Shown here piece after piece: positions 17,063-26,330 of a stretch of DNA of 64,000 bases; the first letter of the stretch is position 1; each line of letters opens with the position of its first letter. The stretch spans positions 62,001 through 126,000 of the forward strand of contig NZ_WJBU01000001.1 of assembly GCF_009646335.1 (NCBI RefSeq). The letters run 5' to 3'. The notes below the pieces were generated by a model. That model was not told the origin of the DNA. It saw only the letters and a list, made by a program, of their open reading frames with translations, and did no database searches. The translations under genes were made by a program, and so were the position numbers. This stretch comes from Caenimonas koreensis DSM 17982. GTDB lineage: Bacteria > Pseudomonadota > Gammaproteobacteria > Burkholderiales > Burkholderiaceae_C.

Positions 17063-17676
17063 GCCTCGCCACCTACCTGCTGTACCTCGGCGCAGTGGCG
17101 GTCCTCGTCGCCACGCCCGGGCCGACGATGCTGATGTGCGTCAGCAATGCGATCAACCACGGGCCGCGCCGCGCGCTCGCCTCCGGCGCCGGCGCGATCG
17201 CCGCAAGCTTTGTGATCATGGCTGCATCGGCGCTGGGGCTGGGCGCATTGCTGGCTGCCTCAGAAGCAGCGTTCACGGGGCTCAAGGTATTCGGCGCGAT
17301 CTACCTGATCTGGCTGGGCATCATGACTTTTCACAGCCAGGCCGCGCCAGTGAGCAGCATGGCGCCACGCCAAAGCCGCTCGTTCTTCGTGCAAGGCTTG
17401 CTGGTGGGCGCGAGCAACCCGAAGGCGCTGATCTTCTTCGCTGCGTTCTTTCCGCAGTTCATTGACGCTTCACAGCCTGCCGCATGGCAGTTCGCCGTGC
17501 TCGCATTCACGTTCATGGCGGGCGACGGCCTGATGATGCTGCTGTGCACGCTTGGCGTCGGACGCATCGCGCCACTGCTGCGCCAACACAGCGCCATCCG
17601 CTGGATCAACCGCACATGCGGAACGTTTTTTGCATTGCTGGGCGGCATGCTGCTTTTCGTGCGGCGTAACGCCTGA
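17059..17676 (+). CDS. LysE/RhtB-family exporter
   Basis: A 205-residue membrane protein with six hydrophobic segments. It opens SLATYLLYLGAVAVLVATPGPTMLM, the family N-terminal signature with the ATPGP motif, and has ASNPKALIFFAAFFPQF at the centre, both diagnostic for RhtB/LysE. No ATG is placed correctly; a TTG at 17059 overlaps the preceding TGA as TTGA and gives the standard family length. It sits between the receptor and permease genes of an import system, which is odd. Substrates in the family are amino acids or related compounds; here it is unknown. Confidence 0.85.
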   Translation: MSLATYLLYLGAVAVLVATPGPTMLMCVSNAINHGPRRALASGAGAIAASFVIMAASALGLGALLAASEAAFTGLKVFGAIYLIWLGIMTFHSQAAPVSSMAPRQSRSFFVQGLLVGASNPKALIFFAAFFPQFIDASQPAAWQFAVLAFTFMAGDGLMMLLCTLGVGRIAPLLRQHSAIRWINRTCGTFFALLGGMLLFVRRNA

Positions 17677-17687
17677 GTTGTACCCGC

Positions 17688-18551
17688 ATGGATCTCGCCA
17701 ACTTCCTCATCCAGCTTCTCAACAGCGTGCAGTACGGGCTGCTGCTGTTCATGCTTGCCGCAGGCCTCACGCTGATCTTCGGGATCATGGGCGTCGTGAA
17801 CCTGGCGCACGGCGCGTTCTACATGCTCGGCGCTTACGTGGCGTGGTCCCTGTCGAGCCTGACGGGCAGCTTCACACTGGCCGTGATTGGTGGTGCCGTG
17901 CTCTCCGTCATCTTCGGCCTGCTGCTCGAACGCCTGCTGTTTCGCCACTTCTACCAGCGCGACCACCTCGACCAGGTGCTGCTCACGTTCGGGCTGATCT
18001 ATATCTTCGAAGAACTGCGCTCCATCCTGTGGGGCGACGACGTGCACGGCGTGAAGATTCCTGATGTGCTGTCGGCCTCCATTCCGCTGACAGACACACT
18101 GTCGTATCCGGTCTATCGCCTCTTCATGTCTGCTGTGTGCGTGCTGCTGGCCATTGGCCTGTACCTGCTGATTTCGAAGACAAAACTCGGCATGAAGATT
18201 CGCGCGGGCGCTTTCAACCGCGACATGACCGAAGCGCTAGGTGTGAACATCAAGCTCATTCACTCGGTGGTGTTCGCGATTGGTGTGGCGCTTGCGACAG
18301 TCGCCGGAATGATCGCCTCGCCCATCTCCAGCGTGTACCCGAACATGGGCTCGCAAGTGCTGATCATGTGCTTCGTGGTCGTGGTGATCGGTGGCATCGG
18401 CTCCGTGCGCGGCGCGTTGATTGCGGCGTTGCTGGTGGGCCTGGTGGACACATTCGGCAAAGTGCTGCTGCCGCAAGTCGCGGGCATGCTCGTTTACATG
18501 CTCATGGCCGCCGTCCTGCTGTGGAAACCTGAAGGGCTCTTCAAGCAATGA
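17688..18551 (+). CDS. ABC transporter permease, LivH type
   Basis: A 287-residue permease of the branched-chain/aromatic ABC class with about eight hydrophobic segments. Signatures include GLTLIFGIMGVVNLAHGAFYMLGAY near the N-terminus and the cytoplasmic coupling segment RAGAFNRDMTEALGVN, followed by IGGIGSVRGALIAALLVG. It starts 11 bases after the LysE stop, and its end overlaps the LivM-type gene by four bases. It forms the membrane channel together with that protein, probably for aromatic carboxylates given the locus. Confidence 0.93.
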   Translation: MDLANFLIQLLNSVQYGLLLFMLAAGLTLIFGIMGVVNLAHGAFYMLGAYVAWSLSSLTGSFTLAVIGGAVLSVIFGLLLERLLFRHFYQRDHLDQVLLTFGLIYIFEELRSILWGDDVHGVKIPDVLSASIPLTDTLSYPVYRLFMSAVCVLLAIGLYLLISKTKLGMKIRAGAFNRDMTEALGVNIKLIHSVVFAIGVALATVAGMIASPISSVYPNMGSQVLIMCFVVVVIGGIGSVRGALIAALLVGLVDTFGKVLLPQVAGMLVYMLMAAVLLWKPEGLFKQ

Positions 18552-19549
18552 GCTCGACTAAATCCAACAACCTCGAGGCGCTGCCGCGCAGCCTGCAGGT
18601 CGTGCTGGCGATCGGTTTCATCGCGCTCGCCGCCTTCCCGTTTGTCGGCAGCGACTTCTACGCGCAGATGGTCGCGCGAATGATGATCCTCGGCATCTTT
18701 GCGATGAGCCTGGACTTGTTGCTTGGCGTGACGGGGCTCGTGTCCTTGGGGCACGCAGCGTTCTTCGGCCTCGCGGGCTACACGCTTGCTTTCGTGATGC
18801 CCGCGAGTGAATCGGTCAGCCTGTGGTGGTCGCTTCCCGCCGCCGTGGCAGCGTCAGCGCTGGGTGCGCTGGTGATCGGCTTCTTCGTTGTTCGCACGCA
18901 TGGCATCTACTTCATCATGGTGACGATGGCCTTCGCGCAGATGGTGTTCTACCTGTTCTTCGACAACAAGGCGCTGGGCGGCTCCGACGGCATCTACGTC
19001 AACTTCAAGCCCGACGCGAAGCTCTTCAACCTCGACAACAAAGTCGTCTTCTATTACTTCGTGCTGGTGATGCTGGTGCTGGTGTATGCGTTCCTGCGCC
19101 GGTTGCTGTTCAGCCCGTTCGGCCGCGTGCTCGCTGGCATCCGCGTGAACGAACACCGCATGCGCGCGATTGGCTACGGCACTTTCGGCTACAAGCTCGC
19201 AGCCTTCACACTCGCTGGCGCACTCGCAGGGCTTGCTGGCTATTTGATGGCTGCGCAGTCCGGCTACGTAAATCCGGAGTTGATGGGTTTTCACATGAGT
19301 GCGCACGCCATCATGATGGTGATCCTGGGCGGCATGGGTAACTTTGCGGGCGCGATCATCGGCGCATTCGCATTCGAATACCTCTTGCACGTCTTCAAGG
19401 ATCTGCCCGAGATCGCAGGCGTGAACCTTGGCAAACACTGGCAACTGTGGATGGGCATTTTCATCGTGCTGGTGATCTCATTCGCGCCTCGCGGTTTGCT
19501 CGGCCTGGTCGAGCGGTTCTCGCGCAGCAGGAAGGACAGCGATGTCTGA
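18548..19549 (+). CDS. ABC transporter permease, LivM type
   Basis: A 333-residue membrane protein, partner of the LivH-type permease. It has nine or ten hydrophobic segments; recognisable motifs are GVTGLVSLGHAAFFGLAGYT near residue 60 and GRVLAGIRVNEHRMRAIGYGTFGYKLAAFTLAGALAGLAG, followed by ILGGMGNFAGAIIGAFAFEYL. The start overlaps the preceding stop (ATGA), and the stop overlaps the following ATPase gene by eight bases, so expression is tightly coupled. Confidence 0.93.
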   Translation: MSSTKSNNLEALPRSLQVVLAIGFIALAAFPFVGSDFYAQMVARMMILGIFAMSLDLLLGVTGLVSLGHAAFFGLAGYTLAFVMPASESVSLWWSLPAAVAASALGALVIGFFVVRTHGIYFIMVTMAFAQMVFYLFFDNKALGGSDGIYVNFKPDAKLFNLDNKVVFYYFVLVMLVLVYAFLRRLLFSPFGRVLAGIRVNEHRMRAIGYGTFGYKLAAFTLAGALAGLAGYLMAAQSGYVNPELMGFHMSAHAIMMVILGGMGNFAGAIIGAFAFEYLLHVFKDLPEIAGVNLGKHWQLWMGIFIVLVISFAPRGLLGLVERFSRSRKDSDV

Positions 19550-20306
19550 CGCACTGCTCATCGCGAGCCAACTCACCAAGCGTTTCGGCGGCCTGGCGGC
19601 TGTGAACGATGTGTCGCTGGAAGTCGCACAAGGCCAGATCCATGCGGTGATCGGCCCCAATGGCGCGGGCAAATCGACGCTGACGAATCTGCTCTCAGGT
19701 GACCTGCCGCCCACCTCTGGCCGCATCACACTCGCCGGGCAAGACGTGACAGGATGGTCGCCCGAAAAAATCTCCCGCGCCGGGCTCGGCCGCAGCTACC
19801 AGAAGACCAACATCTTCCAGCCGTTCACCGTGTGGGAGAACGTGCGTCTGGCCGCGCAGTCACGCGAGCCGCATGGCGCAAGCTGGCTCAAGCTCGCGGG
19901 CAGCTTCGCATCGATCAACGACCGCGCCACCCAGGCGATCGAGATGGCGGGCTTGTCCGCACGACGCGATGTGATCGCCGCGACGATCAGCCATGGCGAG
20001 CAACGCCAGCTCGAAATCGCGATGACGCTCGCCACAGGCCCGCGCGCGTTGCTGCTCGACGAGCCACTCGCTGGCATGGGTGTGGCTGAAGCCGAGCGCA
20101 TGGTGCAGCTGCTGCTCAAACTCAAGCCCGCGCACGCGATCATGCTGGTCGAGCACGACATGGACGCCGTGTTCACACTCGCCGACACGCTCACCGTGAT
20201 GGTCAATGGCCAGGTGATCGCCAGCGGCACGCCTGCCGATGTGCGCGCCGATGCGAATGTTCAGTCAGCGTATCTGGGCGAAGAATTCGCCGAGGGGCAC
20301 GGGTGA
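19542..20306 (+). CDS. ABC transporter ATP-binding protein, LivG type
   Basis: A 254-residue ATPase of the branched-chain/aromatic transporter class. Walker A is GPNGAGKST near residue 40. The signature loop is altered to ISHGEQRQLEIAM, as is common in LivG proteins, Walker B is ALLLDEPLAGMG, and the switch histidine is in LVEHDMDAVF. The C-terminal helix IASGTPADVRADANVQSAYLGEEF is characteristic of LivG. It overlaps both neighbouring genes and powers uptake together with the LivF-type ATPase. Confidence 0.94.
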   Translation: MSDALLIASQLTKRFGGLAAVNDVSLEVAQGQIHAVIGPNGAGKSTLTNLLSGDLPPTSGRITLAGQDVTGWSPEKISRAGLGRSYQKTNIFQPFTVWENVRLAAQSREPHGASWLKLAGSFASINDRATQAIEMAGLSARRDVIAATISHGEQRQLEIAMTLATGPRALLLDEPLAGMGVAEAERMVQLLLKLKPAHAIMLVEHDMDAVFTLADTLTVMVNGQVIASGTPADVRADANVQSAYLGEEFAEGHG

Positions 20307-21025
20307 TGCAAGCCACTGACCTCCTGATCGAAGGCACGGGCCTGAACACCTACTACGGCGCGAGCCACATCCTGCGCGGCGTTGATTTCAGCGTGCGGCG
20401 CGGCGAAACGATTGGCCTCATGGGTCGTAACGGCATGGGCAAGAGCACACTGCTCAAGACATTGATGGGCCTCGTGCCGCCGCGCTCAGGCAGCGTCAAG
20501 GTGATGGGCCGCGACATGGTGGGCCGGCCGCCCTACGAAGTCGCGCAACTTGGCATTGCTTACGTGCCCGAAGGCCGCGGAATTTTCGGCAACCTGAGCG
20601 TGGTCGAAAACCTCGTCATGGCGTCGCGCGCCGGCACACGCGGCCAGCGCGACTGGACGTACGAGCGCGTGCTTGACACCTTTCCTCGCCTGAAGGAGCG
20701 GCTGGGCCACGGCGGCCAGCAACTGTCGGGCGGTGAGCAGCAGATGCTCACGATTGGCCGCGCGCTCATGACGAACCCCGATGTGCTGATCCTCGATGAA
20801 GCAACGGAGGGTTTGGCGCCGCTCATTGCGCGCGAGATCTGGCGCATCTGCGCGCTGATCCGCGAAAGCGGCATCTCCAGTGTGATCGTGGACAAGAACT
20901 GGAAGCACGTCACCCAAGTCACTGATCGCAACGTGATTCTGGTCAAAGGCGAAGTCGTGTTCAACGGCTCGTCCGATGCGCTGCGCGAGCAGCCGCAACT
21001 GCTCGATCAATACCTCGGCGTTTGA
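20303..21025 (+). CDS. ABC transporter ATP-binding protein, LivF type
   Basis: A 240-residue ATPase, second nucleotide-binding subunit of the transporter. It shows NTYYGASHILRGVDFSV, Walker A GRNGMGKST near residue 42, GIAYVPEGRGIFGNLSV typical of LivF, signature LSGGEQQML, and Walker B LILDEATEGLAP. The switch residue is atypical: where most LivF proteins have VEQN, this one has VDKNWK. It is the last gene of the rightward box/transport run and its stop abuts the next, convergent gene without any gap. Confidence 0.93.
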   Translation: MMQATDLLIEGTGLNTYYGASHILRGVDFSVRRGETIGLMGRNGMGKSTLLKTLMGLVPPRSGSVKVMGRDMVGRPPYEVAQLGIAYVPEGRGIFGNLSVVENLVMASRAGTRGQRDWTYERVLDTFPRLKERLGHGGQQLSGGEQQMLTIGRALMTNPDVLILDEATEGLAPLIAREIWRICALIRESGISSVIVDKNWKHVTQVTDRNVILVKGEVVFNGSSDALREQPQLLDQYLGV

Positions 21026-23059
21026 TCAGCGCGCGCGCAGCAAATCCCTGGCCACCAGCCTGTTGCCCACAACTGTTTCGGTGAGGTGGTTGCGGCGCAC
21101 GCGCTCGTTGCGCATTTCGTCCAGCAGCGCGGCCCGCACTTCAGGCGTCCACGTTGCGTAAGGATTGAGCAGCCCGGCATTCACCAGCTTGTGCCGCAGC
21201 TTGCGGTCTTTCACCTGGTGCTTGTCGAGCTGCCTGTGCTCGCGTCGGTGCCAATGCATGCCAGGCTGGTCCGCGCGCGAGCCTGCCTGTTTGTTTGGCC
21301 GCACGGGTGCAGCCGCAGGGCGCTTGGACTCACTGCCTGCAGTATCGTCACCTGGCGGAAGGTGCACGGTGACGTGAGCTGCGCGCCCGGCGGCCGACTG
21401 GGCAGCCGGCTGCAAACGCGGTTGAGTGTCCGCCCCAGCCGCGGGCAACGCCGGGGAATCGTTGCCAGCGTGCGGCGCATCGTCCAGTTCCGGAAATTCG
21501 CCCTCCACCGTCAATGCCAGCAACGGCTCCTCGACAAAGCGGAGCGTGACCTGCCCAGGAAACGGAACCTTCACATGTGCGTCGAGCACATCGATCAGCA
21601 AGCGCCCCTCGTCTTGCGACGGCAACTCATGCTCCTGCTCGAGCAGCGTCATCAGGCGCTGCGCGTTGTGTTCGAGGATTTGCAGCGACGCCGCAAGACT
21701 TTGCGCAAGCCGATGACCGTCCGGTGTCGTCAACGCCGCTTGCGCCAGCTCGTCGAGCAACCCTTGCCCGCGCGCGTATTGGCGAAAGTTAACCTTGGGG
21801 CGATCTTTCTTGGGCATGGCGCGGAAATGCGCATTGCCAAGCAGCATGCGAGCCTCATGTCGCAAAAGCTCCACGACACGCGGCGCAAACACCATCCGCT
21901 TGAGCACCTGCGGCGGCAGGTTCAGCACGATGGCAGTGGCCGCCTGCCACACGCCAACGGTGTGGTCGATCTCGCTGTTCGTCGTGTACTTGCGCAACAA
22001 CGCGTAAGCGCAGTCGGCTGCTGCCGCAGATATTGCGGGCCGCGTGCGGATGCTCGCGAACAGGCACGCCAGCGCGTGCTCGTCGAGCCAGTCGCCGCTT
22101 TGGAGGGACTGCAGGGCCCGCAACGCAGAGGCGTCATCAAAGGCAGCCACATTCAACGGCGTCTTGGTGCCAGTCGCCACGGGATAGCCGCTTGCAAACA
22201 TCAGGCCGTAGATCGTGTTGTCGGTCAGATTCACGGTCTGCATCGCGCGCACCCGTTCTTCGTGCACGGCGGCGATCTGCCCCACATGACGCCCATGGGG
22301 ATCGTTCTCCCAACTCGCTATCCAGGATTCGACAACTCTCTGGCGGGCTTTGCCGTTCGGCACCTTCGATCTCAGATACTCACCCAGCGTGTCGCGCGCG
22401 GACGGCAGCAGTGGCACCTCCGGCGGAAACTCAAGCATGCGCTTGTCGTAGTGGGCCTTGAGCGTGGCGCAAATCTGGTCAACGGGTTTGCCTCTTAGCA
22501 GGTTGATCCTGCAGAACAGTCGCGCGAACTCATCAACCGTCATTGCGCGCTCGGGGACGAGCCCCTGCGTCCTGGCATCTCGGGCTCTGTCGAGCGCCAG
22601 CAGCGCAATCAGGCTGTCGACCGAACTGGCGACCTGCATGGCGAAGCCCTGTCGCTGCGCTGGCGGGACACAAACCGCCAATTCAGACAACAGCACATTG
22701 CGCAAGTGGACGGTGGCCTCACGATCCAGGCGCTGCTCAGCTGTGGGCATTACGGCGCAACCTTGTTCCGTGAGCCGGACATAGCATTCGGTCGCCTTGA
22801 TGCCCTTGCGTCTGAGCAAGACCAGCATGTCGTCCAAGATTGATGGGGGCAACGCTGGCGCAGGCGCCAGTGGCAACGCTGAGCCAGGTTGCGCGTCCTT
22901 ACGATCAGCAGGGATCGTGAGATGGCGGACGGGTTGCTGCTGCGTCGATGCCGTCGTTGCGCTTTGCGCAGCGGCGGTGCTTGCGGCGGCGCTGGTTTGA
23001 CTGTGACCCGACGCACTTGCGCGTGCGTTGGGTGGACGGGGTAGCGAATGGCTCTTCAC
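21026..23059 (-). CDS. Large protein of unknown function
   Basis: A reading frame of about 677 residues (GTG start at 23059 with AGAAAG upstream), or 708 from the ATG at 23152. The N-terminal 80 residues are rich in Ala, Ser, Thr, Gln and Pro and look disordered. The middle 400 residues are largely helical, with leucine-rich stretches and no membrane segments. A second disordered Pro/Ala linker lies near residues 530-600, and the last 90 residues are strongly basic (HWHRREHRQLDKHQ). I see no catalytic motif that I recognise. Two folded parts joined by disordered linkers suggest a regulatory, effector-like or nucleic-acid-associated protein, but this is only architecture. Confidence 0.7.
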   Translation of the reverse strand: MKSHSLPRPPNARASASGHSQTSAAASTAAAQSATTASTQQQPVRHLTIPADRKDAQPGSALPLAPAPALPPSILDDMLVLLRRKGIKATECYVRLTEQGCAVMPTAEQRLDREATVHLRNVLLSELAVCVPPAQRQGFAMQVASSVDSLIALLALDRARDARTQGLVPERAMTVDEFARLFCRINLLRGKPVDQICATLKAHYDKRMLEFPPEVPLLPSARDTLGEYLRSKVPNGKARQRVVESWIASWENDPHGRHVGQIAAVHEERVRAMQTVNLTDNTIYGLMFASGYPVATGTKTPLNVAAFDDASALRALQSLQSGDWLDEHALACLFASIRTRPAISAAAADCAYALLRKYTTNSEIDHTVGVWQAATAIVLNLPPQVLKRMVFAPRVVELLRHEARMLLGNAHFRAMPKKDRPKVNFRQYARGQGLLDELAQAALTTPDGHRLAQSLAASLQILEHNAQRLMTLLEQEHELPSQDEGRLLIDVLDAHVKVPFPGQVTLRFVEEPLLALTVEGEFPELDDAPHAGNDSPALPAAGADTQPRLQPAAQSAAGRAAHVTVHLPPGDDTAGSESKRPAAAPVRPNKQAGSRADQPGMHWHRREHRQLDKHQVKDRKLRHKLVNAGLLNPYATWTPEVRAALLDEMRNERVRRNHLTETVVGNRLVARDLLRAR

Positions 23060-23177
23060 GGCGGTCTTTCTGAAAGGGTGCGAGATTTGCGCATAAGCGC
23101 AAAGCTCGTCTGCGCCCTTTGTCACGCTAGCCAGACCTTCGTCCCCACCCATTCAGCTGTGGCAGCGCCGTCTTGTA

Positions 23178-24092
23178 TCACGGCGGGCACTCCACGCCCT
23201 CGCCCGTCACATGCTCGCCCAGGAAATCGAGAAAGCGCCGCACCGCCGGCACCAGCCCGCGCCGCGACGGAAAAACCGCCAGCAGCATGGCCTGCCTGGG
23301 CGCCCAGCCTGGCAGCACGAGTTCAAGCCGGCCCTCGCGAAGGTCGCGGCGGCACATGTAGTCCGGTATCACCGACATGCCGATGCCCGCGCTCACCGCG
23401 TACTGCAGTGTGAGCAAGTCGTCTGCCGTGTACACCGGGCGGTGGTGAAGATCGTGCTCCTTGCCGCCAGGCCCCGCAAAGCGCCATGAAGCGCGGCCAT
23501 CTGCTGCCGACATCGCGACAGTGGGTATGCGCTGCAGGTCCTCCACCGACGTGGGCCGGCCAACACGTTCGAGCAACTGCGGGCTGGCGACCAGCAGCGC
23601 CTGTGTTTCGCCCAGCTTCTTGACGATCAGGCTGCCACTGTCGGCCAGTGACGTGCGCACACGCAGCGCTACATCGATGCCCTCCTCGACCAGATCGACA
23701 ACGCGGTTGTTCACCTGCATGTCGATGCGCACCTTCGGGTGTTTTTCAAGAAACGCGGGCAGCAACGGCCCAAGGGTGAACTGCGCGACCGTGACCGGGC
23801 ACGTCACGCGGATCGTGCCGCGCGGCTCGGTCTGCACGACAGCCACAGCCTCTTCCGCTGCCTCAGCTTCCTCGCGCATGGCAACGGCATGGCGGTGATA
23901 CACCTCGCCTGCTTCGGTCAGCGAGAGCTTGCGCGTCGTGCGTTGCAACAGGCGCACGCCCAGCCGCGTTTCCAGTTCAGCGACGCGGCGTGACAGCTTC
24001 GATTTCGGCAGGTTGAGCGAGCGCCCCGCCGCTGCAAAACCGCCCCGGTCCACGACCTCGGCGAAGTAAAGCATGTCGTTCAGGTCTTGCAT
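23178..24092 (-). CDS. LysR-family transcriptional regulator
   Basis: A 304-residue LysR regulator. Residues 1-65 hold the winged helix (FAEVVDRGGFAAAGRSLNLPKSKLSRRVAELE); the effector-binding domain follows from about residue 90 (GTIRVTCPVTVAQFTLGPLLPAFL). It is transcribed away from the azoreductase gene across a 118-bp gap, the classic arrangement of a LysR protein and its target. The subgroup with PKSKLSRR often controls quinone- or stress-responsive reductases, so the inducer is probably an electrophile or quinone; this is an inference. Confidence 0.93.
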   Translation of the reverse strand: MQDLNDMLYFAEVVDRGGFAAAGRSLNLPKSKLSRRVAELETRLGVRLLQRTTRKLSLTEAGEVYHRHAVAMREEAEAAEEAVAVVQTEPRGTIRVTCPVTVAQFTLGPLLPAFLEKHPKVRIDMQVNNRVVDLVEEGIDVALRVRTSLADSGSLIVKKLGETQALLVASPQLLERVGRPTSVEDLQRIPTVAMSAADGRASWRFAGPGGKEHDLHHRPVYTADDLLTLQYAVSAGIGMSVIPDYMCRRDLREGRLELVLPGWAPRQAMLLAVFPSRRGLVPAVRRFLDFLGEHVTGEGVECPP

Positions 24093-24146
24093 GGCGGCGC
24101 CTCATCGTTCTATTAGCAGGACAATCTAACGCGATTTTGCCGACTT

Positions 24147-24156
24147 ATCAATTGAT
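24147..24156. promoter_or_regulatory. Palindrome between lysR and azoR, candidate operator
   Basis: A perfect 10-bp palindrome, ATCAATTGAT, sits in the 118-bp gap between the divergent LysR and azoreductase genes, 54 bases before the azoR start. An AT-rich dyad at this place is what a LysR-type operator would look like. No other strong dyad is seen in the gap. Confidence 0.45.
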
Positions 24157-24210
24157 CGATGCGCCCGCACACTTCTCCCAAGCCCAAAACGGCGATTTAC
24201 AGGAGAAATC

Positions 24211-24855
24211 ATGAAACTGCTTCACATCGATTCCAGCCCCCTTCAGGCCAACTCGGTCTCGCGCCAGCTGACTGAGCGCACCGTCGCCCAATGGGTCGCC
24301 ACGCACCCCGGCACGACCGTTGAGCACCTCGACTTGGCCGTGGATGCGCCGAACCACCTGTCGCTCGACTCGCTTGGCTTCAAGCTCGGCACCGCTGCGA
24401 CGACCGACATCCAGCGCAAGGAAAACGAAATCTCCGAGCGCCTCGTGAGCCAGTTCCTCGCGGCAGACGTGATCGTCGTTGGCGCACCGATGTACAACTT
24501 CTCAGTGCCGACGCAGCTGAAGGCATGGATCGACCGCATTGCGCAAGCCGGCCGCACGTTCACGTACACCGAAAAGGGTCCGCAAGGCCTGGCCGGTGGC
24601 AAGACGGTGATCGTTGCTTCCACCCGTGGCGGCATGTATTCGACGAACCCGGCGCTGGCGCACCTGGACCACCAGGAGAGCTACCTGAAGACGGTGTTCG
24701 GCTTCTTCGGCATCACCGACATTCGCTTCGTTCGCGCCGAAGGCATTGCGATGGGTGAGGCTGCGAAGGCAACGGCGCTTAGCGCCGCCGACGTGACGAT
24801 CAAGGCACTGACAGCGGTGCCGGCGAACGAAGCGTCGGCCACGCTGGCAGCGTAA
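24211..24855 (+). CDS. azoR: FMN-dependent NADH-azoreductase (quinone reductase)
   Basis: A 214-residue flavodoxin-fold enzyme that reduces quinones and azo bonds by two electrons with NADH. FMN-binding elements are present: [14 protein letters not shown] at residues 5-18, [25 protein letters not shown] around 93-117, and STRGGMYS near 141. The ATG at 24211 follows AGGAGAAATC. It is divergent from the LysR regulator that probably controls it and ends in a hairpin terminator. Confidence 0.94.
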   Translation: MKLLHIDSSPLQANSVSRQLTERTVAQWVATHPGTTVEHLDLAVDAPNHLSLDSLGFKLGTAATTDIQRKENEISERLVSQFLAADVIVVGAPMYNFSVPTQLKAWIDRIAQAGRTFTYTEKGPQGLAGGKTVIVASTRGGMYSTNPALAHLDHQESYLKTVFGFFGITDIRFVRAEGIAMGEAAKATALSAADVTIKALTAVPANEASATLAA

Positions 24856-24862
24856 TTACGCA

Positions 24863-24881
24863 GAAGGCCGCGCGGGCCTTC
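24863..24881. terminator. Hairpin between azoR and sbp
   Basis: A 7-bp perfect stem GAAGGCC/GGCCTTC with a five-base loop, followed on the plus strand by GATTATTTC. It ends the azoreductase gene and lies 2 bases from the stop of the convergent sulfate-binding protein gene, so it may serve both directions. Confidence 0.6.
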
Positions 24882-24883
24882 GA

Positions 24884-25912
24884 TTATTTCCTCGTGTAGA
24901 TCTGGTCGAAGCTCGCGCCGTCGGCAAAGTGCGCCTTGTCGGCTGCAGCCCAGCCACCGAACGCCTGGTCGATGGTGAAGAGGGTCAGCTTGCCGAACTG
25001 CTTCGCGTACTTGGCTTGTGCCTTCGCCGACACGGCGGGCCTGTAGAAATTGCGGCCGACGATGTCCTGGCCTTCTTCGGAGTACAGGTACTTCAGATAT
25101 TCCTCGGCGACGGCACGCGTGCCCTTCTTGTCCACGTTCTTGTCCACCACCGCGACAGCAGGCTCAGCCAGGATGCTCAGCGGCGGCACGACGATATCGA
25201 ACTTGGAGCCGAATTCCTTTTCCAGCAGGTAAGCCTCGTTCTCCCAGGCGATAAGCACGTCGCCCTGTGCACGCTGTGCAAACGTGATGGTGGAGCCGCG
25301 CGCACCCGTGTCGAGAATCGGCACGTTGCCATACAGCTTGGCCACGAACTCTTTCGCCTTTGCATCGCCGCCGTACTTGCGCTTGGCGAATTCCCAGGCG
25401 GCCAGGTAGTTCCAGCGTGCGCCGCCGGATGTTTTCGGGTTCGGCGTGATCACGCTCACGCCCGGCCTGACCAGGTCGTCCCAGTCCTTGATGCCTTTGG
25501 GGTTGCCCTGGCGCACCGCGAACACGATCGTCGATGCATAGGGCGATGCGTTGTGCGGCAGCTTCTTTTGCCAGTCAGCCGCAAGCCAGCCGCCGTTCTT
25601 GACGAGGGCGTCGGTGTCGCCGGCCAGCGCGAGGGTTGCCACATCGGCGTCGAGGCCATCGATGATGGAACGCGCTTGCTTGCCCGAGCCGCCATGTGAC
25701 TGCTTGATCGTCACGTCCTGGCCGGTCTTGGCCTTCCAGTACTTGGCGAAGGCCTGGTTGAAATCGACGTACAGCTCGCGCGTCGGGTCATAAGAGACGT
25801 TGAGCAGCGTCACTGGCTGTTGGGCGGTAGCCGGCAGCGCGCCCAAGGCCATCACGCTCGCAAAGAGGGCTGCCAGGGGAATCTTGATAAAGTCGCGTCG
25901 TTGGTCGTTCAT
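24884..25912 (-). CDS. sbp: Sulfate ABC transporter substrate-binding protein
   Basis: A 342-residue periplasmic receptor for sulfate (or thiosulfate). After a signal peptide ([26 protein letters not shown]), the mature protein shows [17 protein letters not shown], the anion-binding segment [13 protein letters not shown], and [16 protein letters not shown], all family hallmarks. I start at the ATG at 25912 rather than 25927 because this gives the usual signal peptide. The permease and ATPase genes of the transporter are not adjacent. A motif shared with the cysI upstream region lies about 100 bases before the start. Confidence 0.93.
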   Translation of the reverse strand: MNDQRRDFIKIPLAALFASVMALGALPATAQQPVTLLNVSYDPTRELYVDFNQAFAKYWKAKTGQDVTIKQSHGGSGKQARSIIDGLDADVATLALAGDTDALVKNGGWLAADWQKKLPHNASPYASTIVFAVRQGNPKGIKDWDDLVRPGVSVITPNPKTSGGARWNYLAAWEFAKRKYGGDAKAKEFVAKLYGNVPILDTGARGSTITFAQRAQGDVLIAWENEAYLLEKEFGSKFDIVVPPLSILAEPAVAVVDKNVDKKGTRAVAEEYLKYLYSEEGQDIVGRNFYRPAVSAKAQAKYAKQFGKLTLFTIDQAFGGWAAADKAHFADGASFDQIYTRK

Positions 25913-25995
25913 GTTTCTCGTTCGCACGTGAGTTGTCGATGAGGCGGATTCTGAAAGGACCCCCGCGAAACGGGAACGACTGTGTTTTCACATGT

Positions 25996-26017
25996 TTATT
26001 CGCGAATGCTTATGCGC
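25996..26017 (-). promoter_or_regulatory. Sulfur-regulon-like motif upstream of sbp
   Basis: On the minus strand the 10-mer GCGCATAAGC (26008-26017) is followed by a degenerate stretch ending in ATAA (25996-25999 region). The same 10-mer and a matching ATAA at the same spacing lie upstream of cysI in the same orientation. The distance from the 10-mer to the start codon is about 105 bases here. A LysR-type activator such as CysB is the likely reader. Confidence 0.5.
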
Positions 26018-26040
26018 ATTCGGCAATGAAGAGGCTCCAT

Positions 26041-26316
26041 ATGGCTCGCATGGTTCAGTGCATCAAGCTCGGCAAAGAGGCAGAAGGCCTCGACCGCCCG
26101 CCCTACCCCGGTGATCTCGGCAAGCGCTTGTATGAGAGCGTCAGCAAGGAAGCCTGGGCGCAATGGCTCAAGCAGCAGACCATGCTCGTCAATGAAAACC
26201 GGCTGAACCTGGCAGATGCGCGGGCACGCCAATACCTGGCGCGGCAGATGGATCAGCACTTCTTTGGCAGCGGCGCAGACGTGGTGCAAGGCTACGTGCC
26301 GCCGACCAATCCCTGA
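26041..26316 (+). CDS. yggX: Fe(II)-trafficking / oxidative-damage protection protein YggX
   Basis: A 91-residue protein matching the YggX family over its full length: [18 protein letters not shown] with the conserved Cys7, then [20 protein letters not shown] and the helical [19 protein letters not shown]. It protects iron-sulfur proteins against oxidative damage and takes part in iron handling. It stands upstream of mnmC by 14 bases and shares its upstream gap with the divergent sbp. Confidence 0.96.
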   Translation: MARMVQCIKLGKEAEGLDRPPYPGDLGKRLYESVSKEAWAQWLKQQTMLVNENRLNLADARARQYLARQMDQHFFGSGADVVQGYVPPTNP

Positions 26317-26330
26317 GCGGGAAGACTGCA

